NCBI GenBank assembly: GCA_033977485.1
Contig: CM066991.1
Location: forward strand, 53,794,850-53,858,849
Direction: 5' to 3'
Source: Hydrangea macrophylla
Lineage: Eukaryota > Streptophyta > Magnoliopsida > Cornales > Hydrangeaceae
DNA: 64,000 nt
Position 1 is the stretch's first letter, and each line of letters begins with the position of its first letter. Under the pieces are notes generated by a model. That model searched no databases. It was not told the origin of the DNA and worked only from the letters and a program-made list of their open reading frames with translations. This document shows, one piece after another, positions 35,870 to 49,300 of this stretch. The position numbers and the translations under genes were made by a program.

Positions 35870-38800
35870 TAGTAGAAGCAAGTATACAGTTTTCAGGGGA
35901 AAAGCTTTGGACGGGTCATCACTATCTTTGTTGATTATTTGAATATGTGTTTGCAATAAATATCTAGTGTTGTGCGTCGGGCGTGCCAGAGTCCGTGTGG
36001 ACTCAAAGTGATGTTGATTACCTAATCTGACTTCTAAATTAAGCGATTTGTTATTTAACAATAAAATAACAGTGGGCTTTTCTCTACTCTGATGCAAGTA
36101 AGAAATTACAAATGGAAACTACAGAAAGGGAAACTAAATACAATGATTCAGAGTACCTCCATAGACAACTTCTTCTCCATTGATTGAAAGGTGATGATTA
36201 CAAATATTCAACGAAAAGAATAAAAACTAAGCACTCAAGAACAAGAACTCACAGATCACTCAAGAACAAGAAAGAAATGTTATGAGGAGACACTAAAAGC
36301 CTGCTGAGAGCAGAAGTGGCGTGTGTGTTAGCCCCTTCAAATGTTGCACAACATGTCATATTTATAGACTTGTTTGCATAACCGCTCATGTTAGTGGGGA
36401 TCATGGAGTAGTGGGGTACGTGGCCCCTAGTTTCTAGGCATATATCAATTTATTCTCCCACTATGTCCCATGATCAACTTCCATGATTTGTGTGATGATC
36501 CCACTTCTGCCGCATTCCTCTCTTCTCGTAACTGCTTTTTCCTCCACCTCAGCATGTTCTGAAAACTGAAGACCCATGTTCTCATTCCTACTTAACTATT
36601 TTCTAAGTAAATTTACGACCGATTGTGTTTCTCTGTGTAGCTTAATCTCTGCTGATGATATTACTCGGCCTTCTCTTCAGTAGGAAGCCTACTCGTGTCT
36701 CTCGGTCTTACCCCGATGTTGCCTTTTATCCTTACTAATCCCATGGACTGCTGTTATCATCCTCTGGACCTGTTACTGCAAGGTCTATAGAAAAAGTCTT
36801 CGGCCTTATCCGTTAATGCCGAGGCGTCACTGATCTTTTCGGATATCGGCCTTATTTGTTGAGATCGATATCTTTATTAGAGCCGTTTTGTCATTGCCGA
36901 TATTAGGACTCAATGGTAATAAACCAGTTTGGCATCGGTCAAATTTTACCGATGTTAGGGCTGCAGTTGAGGCTACTCTACCACTAGCCATACTAGGGTA
37001 CTTTTCTGAGAACTTCGTATCAATTAGTCCTCGGTCTTGATACCGATATTTTAATTTGGAACGTATCATCTTTACCAGTAGCTATATCAAATATCGGTTT
37101 TCCTGGGTCATCGGCCTTATCCTCGTTCATATGCCTACGTGGTCTAGTGATGACGTTCTGAGTTCACATGACCGTCACGTGCCCTGGGAAACCCTAATTT
37201 AGGGTGTAAACAATATGTAAATAAGCTCCATGGAACTATGCAAGTGTTTTCAGCCTTTGGAAAGATGGTGGATACTTTCATGTCGAGACGTTTTTGGGCA
37301 GTGAGAAATGATCGTTATGTGTTTGTGGGAGTTGGGAGCATGGGCGAACCGAAGCATGTGATTTCAAAAATGAATGGGACAAAGGTATGGGGTAGAAGGA
37401 TTATAGTGAAGAAAGCCTCTTTTGGGTAGGAGAGAAGGGCAAAATCTCAAGTGGATCCTCTTAAGTTAAAGACCATGGTTGTGTCAAGATCGGTCACTTC
37501 TTTCTTCAAAAACAGTATGAGATATGGTAGGGGTTATACAGAAGTGGTTTGAGGTGATGACCACATTGAGAGAATGTGATAGAAAAAAGACTCAAATTCT
37601 AGGCGTCAAGGAAAATAGCATAAGACGGCTTCTGATTTGGATATGGGAGGTTATAGTGGGATCCGCACAACGGTCGAGTATGAGGAAGAAAATGATGAAA
37701 GACAATGGATTGAAAATGGAGTGGTTGGAGTGTTGTCTAAAATGAAGGATTTAGATAATATTCAGGTGCAGTTATATAATGAAGGTCTAAGGAAGTTTAA
37801 GATTTTACCTATGGGGGGACTATGATCTTATTGTCATTCGACGATTATCATGAAAAGGAAAATTTTCTCAATAAGGGTGAAGATTGGGTTCGTAGATGGT
37901 TTGATTTGGTGAAACCTTGGGAGGAAGGAGATATATAAGCAAATCACGAATAATATGGCTTAGACGCACAGAGATCCCCTTACATCTGTGGAATCTGAAT
38001 TTTTTCAAATCTTTAGGGAATCTAAGAGGATGTTTTGTTAGTGTGGAAGAAGTGACATTAAAAAGGAGGAGGTTGGATCTTGCCTGGGTTCAATGCATCA
38101 CATATGAGAGTCAAATGATCAATGAAAAGATTGATGCAAAAGTTAATGGCAATACTTTGATGATTCATATGGTTGAAGAACAGAGATGTGAAATGAAACA
38201 CTCTTGATGTTCACATTGTGCATGACAACAATCAAATCGGCATTCGGAGATGCTAAAACATAAGGATGAGGTTTTTCAAGTGACGGATAATAATTCAGTC
38301 AGCCGTAGGGGTGCACCGATTATGCAGTCCAGTATTGCTGATATGGATGATAATCTAAACCAAGGGGTGTACACCGATAGTATGGATAGGGTAAATTTTG
38401 TGGCTGAAACATAGCTGGATGATGAGGTAGATTAAAATTCAAAAATTATTGATGGTGGGGAGAATTCAAAGAGACAGGAAGAACTAAGAAAGGAAGGTTG
38501 CTCTGGGGTTTTGGAAAATGATCCATTATCACATGGGTGTGTGGAATCGCTCAACTCGGTTAATGAAGGTAGAGAGATTGCATTACATGTGAACTTTAGG
38601 CCTTATTTGGATAGGGCTAGACATTTTTCTGAGTGTTTTAAAGAGGCATCCAAAAGGTCCACAAACGCATGGGCTGGTCTAAGAGACTATTAATGCAGTT
38701 GTACACACAAGTATGGAAGGTACGAAATGGGCTGGCAAAACTTGTTGCTTTAATATTGGTCAAGGCCTTACCCAAGAGAGGGATATTAAATGTGAAAATT

Positions 38801-41800
38801 TAATTCCTAAATGACTGTTTCGAGAAAATAAAGGATCTAGGGCTAGAGATTTGGCTACTCAATCAAAGCATCATTCAAAAGGAAAAAATTTGGTTTTGGA
38901 ATCAATGGCTCAAGGATTGCTAAAATTTTTAAACTGTGGATTTAAGAAGATGAATATTAAGGGAAAATCAAAGAGAAAGTCAAGATTGGATCATGAGATC
39001 ACATGAGATGCAGTGTCTACATGAGAAGAAGAGGTCATGGAATCCGATGAGGAGGGTTCTTTTATGGTAGCAAATTTAACAGGGCAAACTTTGAATGTTC
39101 AAAGGGAGGTGAATAAGACTAGGGAATTCGGTGAGTCTCTAGACATGGTTTATAATCGTACTGTAAACGAAATTGTTTGCAAACTGGCATATCTCAAAAA
39201 GGAGGATGGGGTCAAGTTTACGAGGATACAGTAAGTACTTTCTAATTCTTGTTTTGATGGGTGTTTCTAAGGTCTTATGTCAGTAAAATTTTTAACTTGG
39301 AATGTGAGGGGTCTGGGTAGGAGGGAAAAAAGATTACCGGTGAAAAGAAAGGTATTGGAGGTGCCTGGTCTATTATATATTCAGGATTCAAAATTGGAAG
39401 TTATGAAGAATTCCCTCAGGTGACAATTGAGTGGGAGGCACTTGAAACATTGGAAGGTGTCTGTTAAGAGGGGGCTTCAGGAGGTCTTCTATGCTAGTGG
39501 AATGAAAATTTCTTTTCTATTCATGAAGTGGTTAAATGAGCTCGATTTATTCTTTTACGTGGCAAGATTGTTGAGTTTACTTGGAATGTGTTGTTTGCAA
39601 TGTGTGTGCTCTAAACGAAGAATCTAACCGTAAGAGATTTTTGGAAGAGATGTCAGAATTGAAACAAGGTATTAATCTTCCATGGTGTTTTACGAGAGAT
39701 TTTAATGAAGTTAAAGAGAAGAGCGAAAGAAGAGGGAGAGCTTATAATGTGCGGTCTTCTATGAATTTTAACAATTTTATTCAAAATTGTTCATTAATCG
39801 ATCTTAATCATCCTGGGTGATCTTTTACATGGTTTAACAATAGGGAGCGAGGAGCGTCAATTTTGGAGTCGTAGTGGGGTTTACCTAGGGGTCTGTCTGA
39901 TCATAATCCAATTATCATGGGAGTTGATGAGAGTGACTGGGGTCCTATTCATTTTAGGTGGTTTGATAATTGGGTAGGTAATGTTCAGTTGAAGGAAAAA
40001 ATTGAGGAAATTTTTAAAAGTTCTGATATTCAAGGTTAATCAGGGTACATTCTTAAAGCTAAGTTGAAAAGGATCAAGAACTATGTCAAAGAATGGAAGG
40101 GTCTTGAAGAAAATAATGTCCTAGGGAACATTAAACAAATCGAGGCTCGGTTAAATTAGTTAGGTCTCTTGGCTGAGAGTAGCTCTAATGAGAGGAGAAA
40201 TGAGAGAATATGCTTATGGCTTGACTTATGCAAAGCTTATAAAAGGGAGGATTCTATGTGGAGGCAGAAGTCTAGAGTAAAATGGTTATGAGAGGGTGAC
40301 AAAAATACAAGTTTCTTTCATGCAACAGTAAATAATCATCGTAGGACTAATTGTGTGGTAAAAGTTTTGGTTGAAGGTGTTGAGCTTTTGAATCCTTTGG
40401 AAGTGAAACAAGCCATTTTCCAACATTTTAAACATCACGTTAAGAAAAATTTTGGCTTTAGGCCTGGCTGAGTTGAGATTGATTGATCGTCCATCATTAT
40501 TGGAGGAACAATGTGGTTTGTTGGAAATTAAATTTTCTGAGGAAGAATTATTTAGAGTTGTGAAAGAGTGTGATGAGGGTAAAGCTCCCGATCCTGACGA
40601 TTTTAACATGGGATTCTTTCAAAATAATTAGTTGGCGTTGAAAGAAGACTACATGAGATTTATAGGGGAATTCCATGTTTCATTCAAGTTTGGTAGATGT
40701 CTTAATGTTTCGTTCATTTCTTGATTCCTAAAGTTGCTAATCCTGTTGAAATTTTGAATTTTTGTCCTATTAGCCTAGTGGGGGTCTTTACAAAATTATT
40801 GCAAAAGTCTTGGCTAATCGTTTAACGAATGTGATGGGGTCTTTGATATGTGATAATCAATCTGCTTTTTTAAAAGGAAGGCAAATATCGGAAAGCTTAT
40901 TGATTGCTTTGGAAATGATTGACACTTTGAAGAAAAGTCGAGAAGGGGGAGTGATCTTTAAAGTTTGAGAAAGCTTATGATAGCATTGATTGGAGTTTTC
41001 TTCATCAAATGCTTAGGTTAATGGGTTTTGGAACTAGATGGAGAAAATGGATTCAAGAATGTGTTTCGAACGTATATGTTTTTGTATTAGTTAATGGTTC
41101 TCCAACGGATGAGTTTTAGGTATTTAGAGGGTTGAGACAAGGTGATCTTTTATCTCTGCTCCTGCTCAACATTGTAACCGAAGGCCTTGTAGCAATGGTT
41201 CGAAGAGCATGCTCCCAGGGTCTATGTAAAGGGATCAAGGTTGGTAGAGGTGGCTTGTCGATCACACATCTTCAGTTTGCCAATGATACTATTTTTTTTC
41301 TATCAGGCTGATACTATGCTTAGTTAACACTAGAAGGTTGCTGAGGTGTTGTGAGATTGCTTCTGGGCTAAAAATTAATTTCTCGAAAAGCTTACTGGTG
41401 GGAATTAATGTATGTGAAGATAAATTAACAGAATGGGCTAATTTAATTAAATGCAAGAAAGGAAGATTGCCTTTGAATTATATGGGAATTCCTTTAGGGG
41501 CACGAATGTCTTCATTGGCTGCTTGGAATCTGATTATTAGGAAAATTGAAAGTAAATTGGCGAATTGGAAGAATGGTCTTATTTCAATGGGGGGAAGGGT
41601 GGCATTGATTAAATAAGCCATGAAGAGCTTGCCACTTTATTTTATGTCTTTGTTCAAGATTCTTTATGGCGTAACATAAAAAATTGAGGCTATATAAAGA
41701 AGATGTTGATGGAGCGGGCTCGGTGGTAAGAAAAAGATGCATTTGGCGGATTGGAGAACTGTGACTATAAGTAAAAGAAAGGGTGGGATGGGCTTCGAGA

Positions 41801-41985
41801 GAATTATTGATAAGAATTATGGATTGTTAATTGGTTAAATGGTTGTGGAGATTTGGTAGGGCTTCTAATGTACTATAAAAGAAAGTGTTATGTGCCAAAT
41901 ATGGTTTTGATCCTAAAAATTTGATGCTACGATTTGATAGCAGTAGTTCCTTCTCTCCTTTTTTGAAAGGTTGTATACAAGTGCC
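35870..41985 (+). pseudogene. L1-like LINE, left copy (ORF1 to RT), split by a Tat solo LTR
   Basis: The LINE runs 35870-35947 and resumes at 37218. The RRM at the start of ORF1 is cut by the solo LTR: an ITIFVDYL-like strand lies just left of it and a KHVISKMNGTKVWGRR segment right of it. ORF1 continues with a RRLDLAWVQC...IHMVEE segment like plant L1 ORF1 proteins (38060-38200). ORF2 opens with an endonuclease start, VKFLTWNVRGLG (39283), and later SDHNPIIMG. RT motifs follow: GKAPDPDDFNMGFF, NQSAFLKGRQI, RGLRQGD, and LQFANDT where FADD is expected. Many stops and shifts make it dead. It stops at a nested copia LTR at 41985. Confidence 0.85.
35948..37212 (-). mobile_element. Solo LTR of Tat-type element 2 (1265 bp)
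   Basis: On the minus strand it starts TGTTTACACCC and ends TTGCAAACA. It is flanked by ATATG on both sides (35943-35947 and 37213-37217), a perfect 5-bp target duplication. A TATA box (CTATAAATATG, minus) lies at about 36357-36367. It differs from the LTR at 53228-54492 at only three positions that I noticed. Confidence 0.92.
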
Positions 41986-43143
41986 TGAAGGAAAACAGGT
42001 ATAAAATTATTTTTAAAGGTGCAACGGAAAGATTAAGTTTCAAAAACTTATTGGTAGCCCAGGAACTACTACTCGTCAATACCATAGATGCGTACTAACA
42101 AGAGGGGACAAGAAATTATACCTTGGGTCTTGAACTAAATTCTGAATTTTTTTCCCCTGGATGGTGCAGCAGCTTTCACTAGGCTGTCTTCACTCTTATG
42201 ACTCCTGCGAATGCCTGCCGGAAGAACTAGGGTTGGTGGGAACCCTAATAAAGAGGAAGGAGAAGGTTTGGGAGCTCTAAAAATAGTTTCTACAGCTTCT
42301 GACGTATTAAAACGATGAACTCTTTTTTCTGGACGCAGCTGCCCTATTTATAGATTCCCAGAACTGACCTAATATTCAAGCGATCAAAGTGGCTTCGATC
42401 GATCGAACCACCGTCGAGCGATCAAACCTGTCTAGACTTCAATCGATCGAGACAACTTCGATCGATCAAACTTGTCTTGACATCATCCTCATGTGTCTTT
42501 CCAAGCATCCTAGCAGAGCTAAGAGTGGGACCTCCTGGGCTCTTTATTATTGGCTCAGACCAGTTGTTAATTCCCATGACCAAACTCTTTGATCAGCAAA
42601 CTAACCAACTGATCAGTTACCATTTACTCCACTATAACACGATAACTGAACTCCAACGCAAAAGAACATATCCGAAGCGATGACTAGACTTGTATGGTAT
42701 ACTAATGTCCATCTATCTTTAGCATTCGTAATCATATTCGGGTAGTCGGATAACTATTACTGTTAACCTGAATCATGAATACTTCTTGTATTCCTTGAGT
42801 CCCATTCCCCTCTCCTGATTACCTAACATGTTGATAACTACTTATCAACAAGACTGCAGTTCTCAGTAATGAACTTGGTGTCATTCTCAAGGGAATGCTT
42901 ACTCTGAATCAAAGGGTAGATTCTATCTTGACAATATATGTTCACAACCCTATGAACATGACATACCCAAGATACCCAGGTGTTGATCTTCTATAGACCA
43001 CACTGATTGGTAAGTCAAAGCAGCCATATCCACAGTCTGTGTTCATAATCGTCTCAAGATTGAGAACACGTACCTTATACAAGTTATGAGTTTCTATCGA
43101 CTGTTTGATAGTCTTGAGTGTCAATAGGAAAGCTCAGGTTCGT
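41986..43143 (-). mobile_element. Copia-type LTR, left copy, truncated at the rearrangement junction
   Basis: It begins (plus strand) TGAAGGAAAACAGG after GTGCC at 41981-41985, like the complete copy at 59266-60758, but stops at 43143. The missing end is about 336 bp, including its TGTTGGG terminus. Confidence 0.85.
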
Positions 43144-46100
43144 TGCGGTCTCATGAGTCCGACAATTCAAGATGTTTGCTTTCTTACCGGTCTTTCCGCT
43201 CACGGTGAGGAAATCACTCCCTACCTTTCCTCCAATCTCGAATTCGAATACCCTAGGACCACATCGGGCAAGGGTTCCAGGGTTGTTACTGGCTTTGGTC
43301 CTTTTATAATGGCCTGTATGGGACAAAGGGATGTTTCTGGCCAGGAACACGTTGCTTTCCTGGTCTACTGGCTGAACCGCTTTGTGTTTTGCTCAGCCTC
43401 ATATGCCGTTACTCAAGAATATACCCATATCGCTCTTGCATTGGCCGAGGGTCGAAGACTTGCTCTTGCTCCTCTCGCCCTTTCTCATCTTTACCGGGGT
43501 ATTCTTGAACTCATTTTTTCCGATTTTAAAAACTCGGGAGGAGCCCTCTGGCTCCTTCAATGTTGGCTCCAATCTTATTTTCCCGAGAAATGCTCAGTTG
43601 ACCACTTCGATCCCACCATTCTACCCGAACATTCCTCGGCCTTCGCTTTTCATTTTGCCGGTGTCAGCCCCATGGGCCTTTCTTTTGAGCACCTTTTTTC
43701 CTTCTTCTATGAACACATGGGTAACCGATCCCCCCAGCAGTTCCTTCCTTTTCATCCTCGACTTAGAGGTCCGAGCTGGCTTCTCCACAGTCCTGGCCAG
43801 GCTCCTGAGGCCGAGACAAAAGAGCATGAATCAATCTGGGCCAGCTTCCTAGTTGGCCGAGATCTATTGTATAGTCCTATTGTTCCCCCTCGTAATAACA
43901 AGTGTGGGGTGGAATATTATAATGCTCCCGCTTTAGCCCGCCAACTTGGGCTAAAACAACTTATTCCTATTCCCCCTTTCCGGACCCTCAACCGTTCCAT
44001 GTCAGGGCGGTCTCTTCTTTCCGACCTCGCCAAGGTCGAGAAGTGCCAAACTTTTGGCCGAATGGCCTATGAAGGATTGGAATTCATCACCTTCCGAGAG
44101 CTTCCTTCAACATCCACCGAGTTTGAGACTTGGTGGTCCAAAATATTGTCGGTCTTACGTTCCGAGCCCCTTTTTTCTGTACTTAGACGTATTTCTCCTC
44201 CTGTTGCCGAAAAACCATCCCGTTCATCTAATCCTTCTGTGGTTCAGGTTGCAGGTCACAAAAGGAAAGCGACGACCTCCAAAGGTAAAACACCGTATCA
44301 AGCCGTACTTGCCTTCGAAAAATTCTTTAAATTCAAATTTGACCCCAGGCACCCCGAGATCATGCGGTCCAATATGAAGTGGCATTTGAGGGCACTTGAG
44401 CAGGAACACAAGGAGAAAACGGCAAGGGCATACAGAAAATACCTCCAGACGGTTGACTATTCATCCGTCATGTCCTTTAAGCAGTTCCTCAAACCCTTTG
44501 AATGTCGTTCACCTTCTTTGCCCGAGGCCAATTTTGCAATTGCCATTTCGATGGTGGAAAAGCAAACATCACCACCGGAACCTTGGGAGAGAATTACTTA
44601 TACCGGATGGCATGATCTCGGAGCGGTCGATCATTCATCGGCCATAAGGGTTGTAGAAACTGGAGCACCCGTTTTAGGTATTCTGTCCCTTTTGTTTCAT
44701 ATCAGTCTTCCCTTTCTCTAACTGATTTTCTATTTATTCCTATTCAGAGGCCCTTCCTAGAGAGAATCCCTCTGGCGCGACCGATATCGAGTCAGACGAG
44801 GATATCCCTCTTTCATCTCGGCAACGTCGCAACGTTGCCACGGCAACCGTTAAATCGGCCAAGGTACCGAATTTTCCTTATTTGGTCTGCTTTTGTAGAT
44901 GAAAAATTTTGAGGCTGATCAATACTTGTTTTGATGTTAGGGGACTGGAGGTACTACTGCCAAGAAGACTGGCCAGGCAACGATGAAACCTCCAACTACT
45001 CGGGCTAAGATGCCTCCGCCTCCCAAGTCTCCTCTAAAACTTCCAACTCAAACATCCTTCCCAGCTGCCCCTGTAGAGACAGCCCCTCAGATGACCTATG
45101 ATCAGCTGATGGCCGAGCTCCAATGATTAAGAGGGCTAGACGAGGCTAGGCAGGCCATCCTTTGTGGTGGGGCCGATATGTTGTCACCTGCCACTGACAG
45201 TACTGGGGCTAGTGATGCCTTGGGAACTACTGAGGACGAGATGCCGTCTGGATCGGGTTGCGATGACCCCATCGATCTCAGCGATCCTGGGACTCCTCGG
45301 GATACTGAGGCTATTGGTGAGCAATCTATTCCTGATCAGCCAGCTTCAACCGATGTTTCTCATTCTGAGACATCGGCCTCGCCACCGGTACAAGTCCAGG
45401 CACCCGTTGTTCCACCACCCCAACCGGCGGCTTCCTCGACCAGCTCTCCCTCGGTCCAGGTAGCTTAACTCATCGAATGACCTTCTCCTGATTGCTCCGT
45501 TATTATACTTGTGCCTAATAGTTGTATTTTTGTGCAGGTTCCCAGTTCTTTTCCCATTCCTGATTTTAGTTCGGTTACTTCCATTGACGCCTTCTTCGCT
45601 CTTCTTGACCCTGAGAAGCTTCTTCAGGCCGAACCCACGGTAGCTCAGGCCAGCGCTGCTCCCTCCACTGCTGAATATCAAAGGGCTGAGGAATGGTTCA
45701 GGACTACCGTTCAGAGGAAACTTTCCCAGCTTCCTGATTTCGAAGAATTTCATTCGGCTATGGGCCTTTTGCTCTCTTGTCTGAATATATCCGATGAGAT
45801 GAAGGCCGATCTACGGAGTCTGCAGGTTAGATTACCCGATTACCTTAATAGGCACCGGGCAGCCACCAAGGTCGTGTCTGAGATTGAGGAGAAATCCCGA
45901 GAGCGAAAAGCCCGAGTGGACAGTCTTGCGGCCTGCAAGACGCAATATGGGACTTCTAAAGCCATGAAGGAGCGCCTTCTGCAGGAGAAAACAAGGCTCG
46001 AGTCTGAGCTGGCAAAAATTCAGAAAGAACTAGACAATGCTGATGCTGGCCTGGCTTTATCTGAGAATGCTATTCTTGACATCGGCCGATCCGCGCGAGA

Positions 46101-46233
46101 GCATGTCGAGGTTTTGACTAGGACTGCTGCAGAAGCGAGTCGATGGGAGGCCGACAAGACTAACGCCGAGAAGGAACTGGAATACCTAGATCAAGCTTGG
46201 GAGGAGCTCAGACTTAAATTTGCTAGGAAATGA
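43144..46233 (+). pseudogene. Antisense PMD/coiled-coil gene carried by element 2, 5' end missing
   Basis: The plus strand is antisense to gag-pol. Exon 1 (43144-44677) begins in a GLMSPTIQDVCFLTGL-type PMD motif. GT-AG introns can be placed at 44678-44747, 44864-44940 and 45460-45537, all keeping frame. Exon 3 is Pro/Ser-rich and has one in-frame TGA at 45124. Exon 4 (45538-46233) ends in a coiled coil (about the last 120 residues, with SELAKIQKELDNADAG). The open frame before 43144 is a chance run into copia LTR sequence, so the true start is lost. Related PMD cargo is in element 1. Function is unknown. Confidence 0.75.
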
Positions 46234-46295
46234 TGTATACCCTTTTTTTTTGTAGCCGTTTATATTACGGCCATATTTTGTAACTTTACACCATC

Positions 46296-46301
46296 AATAA
46301 A
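46296..46301 (+). terminator. AATAAA poly(A) signal after the antisense PMD gene
   Basis: AATAAA lies 63 bp after the PMD stop and 16 bp before the pol stop on the other strand, so the two genes converge tail to tail. Confidence 0.55.
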
Positions 46302-46316
46302 ACGCTTCGTTTTTTC

Positions 46317-49300
46317 TCACTCTAATTTTGCTGTCTCCCATAGTGAAGGAACGTACTGCTTTAGATATTTCCCATTTATCGGTCTTGCATGCATCTCGCC
46401 ATCCAAGTCCATTAACCGATATGCACCTCCCATGATGACCGATATCACCTGGAATGGTCCTTCCCATTTAGCTGACCATTTTCCATATCGGGGATCTTTT
46501 TCACCCAGTGGTAACACAGCTTTCCACACTAGGTCTCCTTCTCCAAACGATTTATGTTTAACTCTTTTGTTATATGCCCGGGTAACCCTATTCTTCTGCG
46601 CCTTAATACAATCTAATGCTTTAAGACGAACATCATCGAGCTCTTCCAACTCGGCCAACATTGCTTCGGTGTATTCACCTGATTCAAGGCCGAGTTGGAA
46701 TGCTCGTCTTGTTGACCGGACGGTTACTTCCATAGGCAGCATTGCGTCATGACCGTAGGTCAGCATGAAAGGAGTAATGTTTGTTGCCGATCTTTTAGAT
46801 GTCCGATATGCCCACAAAGCCTCAGATAACAGCTCGTGCCATATCCTAGGATTGCCTTCCACCATTTTCTCGATTATTCCTTTGATTGTTTTATTGGATG
46901 ATTCGGCCTGTCCATTTCCTTGAGCAAAATACGGCGTTGAATTAAGGATCTTGATACCTCGGCTTTCTGCAAATGCCTTAACTTCTTCCCCCGTGAAGAC
47001 CGATCCTTGATCTGCTGTAATTGTTTCGGGAAGTCCAAATCGGTGAATTATGTGTTTGCTAATGAATTTGATCACATATGTTTGATTTACCGACTTTGCT
47101 GGTACTGCCTCCACCCATTTGGTAAAGTAATCAGTAGCCACCACAATAAAACAGTGTTGGCCTGATGATGGTGGGTATATTTTACCAATCAGATCCATGG
47201 CCCAGCCCCGGAATGGCCATGGTCTAACGATTACCTGCATCTCGGTGGCTGGTACTCGTTGTATTGGCCCGTGCTTTTGGCATGATTGGCATCCTTTGGC
47301 GTAGTCAATGCAATCTTTTAGCATGCTTGGCCAATAGTAATTATACCTCCTAAGAAGCCATTTCATTTTCGTACCAGCCTGGTGTGCACCACAGATTCCT
47401 TCGTGTACTTCGGCCATGGCCTCGAGTTTGTCTAAACATCTTAACAAATTTTCATCCTTTAAGCTCTTTTTAAACAACTCGCCATCCAATAAGACATACT
47501 TGACCGACGACAGCTTGGTTTTTCTCTCGGCCACTCTGTTTGGGCATAAGAGGCACTTAATTATTGGATCTCTCCAATCTTGATCCTCCGTGATCACCGA
47601 GAAAATTTCTGTTGCCATTTCTCGTTGTCTTACTGACGGTAAGATTCTCCTTTGCACTCTTATCAATTTTTCGCTATCGGTTACCTCCAATTTTGTTCCC
47701 GATGCGACTTGTGCTAGATTATCGGCCTCGTCATTATAGGCACGAGCAACGTGTTGGACCCTAACGTCATCAAACTCTCGTAATAATTGCAAGGCGATTG
47801 AGTTGAAAGGCAGCAACTCCCAACTCTTACACCTAAACTCACCACTTAATTGGCCAATCACTAAGTTTGAATCGCCGATGATATGGATTGCTGATATATC
47901 CATTTCGGCCATGATTTCAAGGCCGATAATCAGTGCTTCGTATTCCGCCTGGTTACTAGAGCATTCAAACTCTAGTTTAAACGAGAAGACGGTTTTCCGT
48001 TTTCTCGGTGATATCACAATTATCCCTGCCCCTGCGCCGTCGGCATTTTTGGATCCGTCAAATATTAACGTCCAAGGGGTCAAAGAAATTGTTGATAATA
48101 GAGTGGAATCAATTGCCTCATTAAGTTCTGGGCCGACATCCAAACAAGGGTGATCGGCCAAAAAATCAGCGAGGGCTTGGCCTTTTACTGATCTTTGTGG
48201 GACGAATTGGAATGTGAACTCCATCATTGCTAGAGTCCATTTTCCTATACGTCCACGCATAATTGGTCTTGATAGCATGTATTTAATGACGTCTGTCTGA
48301 CAAATCAAGTAAACCAACACAGGAAGCATATATACTCTTAATTTTTGTGAAGAAAAATACAAGGCTAGGCATAATTTTTCTATCGGCGTATATTTACGCT
48401 CGACAGGAGTTAACACTCTACTCAAATAATAAACAGCCTGTTCTTTTCCCCATTCATTATCCTGTGCCAACATGCATGCTATAGATTCTTCGGAGGCCGA
48501 CAAGTATAACTTTAGTGGCCTTTTTCTTCTTGGAGGCATGATCACTGGTGGTTCAGACAAATATTGTTTGATAGCTTCAAAGGCCTTTTGATGCTGACTT
48601 TCCCATTTAAACTCTTCCTCGGCCTTAAGCTTGAGTAACGGGGACCAAACATGTGTTCGTCCCGCACAATTTGAAATGAACCTCCGCAAAAAGTTAATCT
48701 GACCGAGCAGCCTTTGTAATTCCTTCTTGTTCCTTGGCGGCTCGGCTGATTGAATGGATCGGACTTTGTTTTTGTCAATTTCGATCCCTCTCTGGTGTAC
48801 TAGGAAACCAAGGAAGTTTCCTGCCGATACGCCAAAGGCACACTTTAGAGGATTCATCTTCAACCCATGAGCTCTCATCTTTTCAAATGATCTTCGTAAA
48901 TCGGCCAAGTGTTTTTCCTGTGTAGCCGATTTTACAACTACATCATCGATGTAAACTTCCATTATCTTCCCTATCATTTCATGAAATATTGCATTCATGG
49001 CTCGCTGGTATGTAGCCCCAGCATTCTTCAATCCGAACAGCATTACTACCCATTCAAATGTCCCAATTGCTCCAGGACATCTGAATGCAGTCTTAGGAAC
49101 GTCCTCTTCGGCAATGTATATTTGATTGTAACCCGAATGCCCGTCCATAAAAGACAAAATTTTATGTTTGGCCGCAGCATCAATCAATTGATCGGCCATT
49201 GGCATCGGGTACTCATCCTTCGGCGTTGCCATATTCAAATTCCTAAAGTCTATACAGACCCTTATCTTGCCGTTCTTCTTGACTACCGGCACAATATTAG

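Larger units (their letters stand above)
35948..43143. repeat. 7.2-kb direct repeat, left copy (other copy 53228-60422)
   Basis: The block contains Tat solo LTR, LINE and part of a copia LTR. By eye about 15 substitutions and one 1-bp indel separate the copies (offset 17280, then 17279). Identity ends at 43143 on the left and 60422 on the right. Confidence 0.95.

Noticed and set aside
43105..43143. Start of the PMD protein upstream of 43144
   Set aside because: These codons are copia LTR sequence shared with 60422; the frame is open by chance across the junction.
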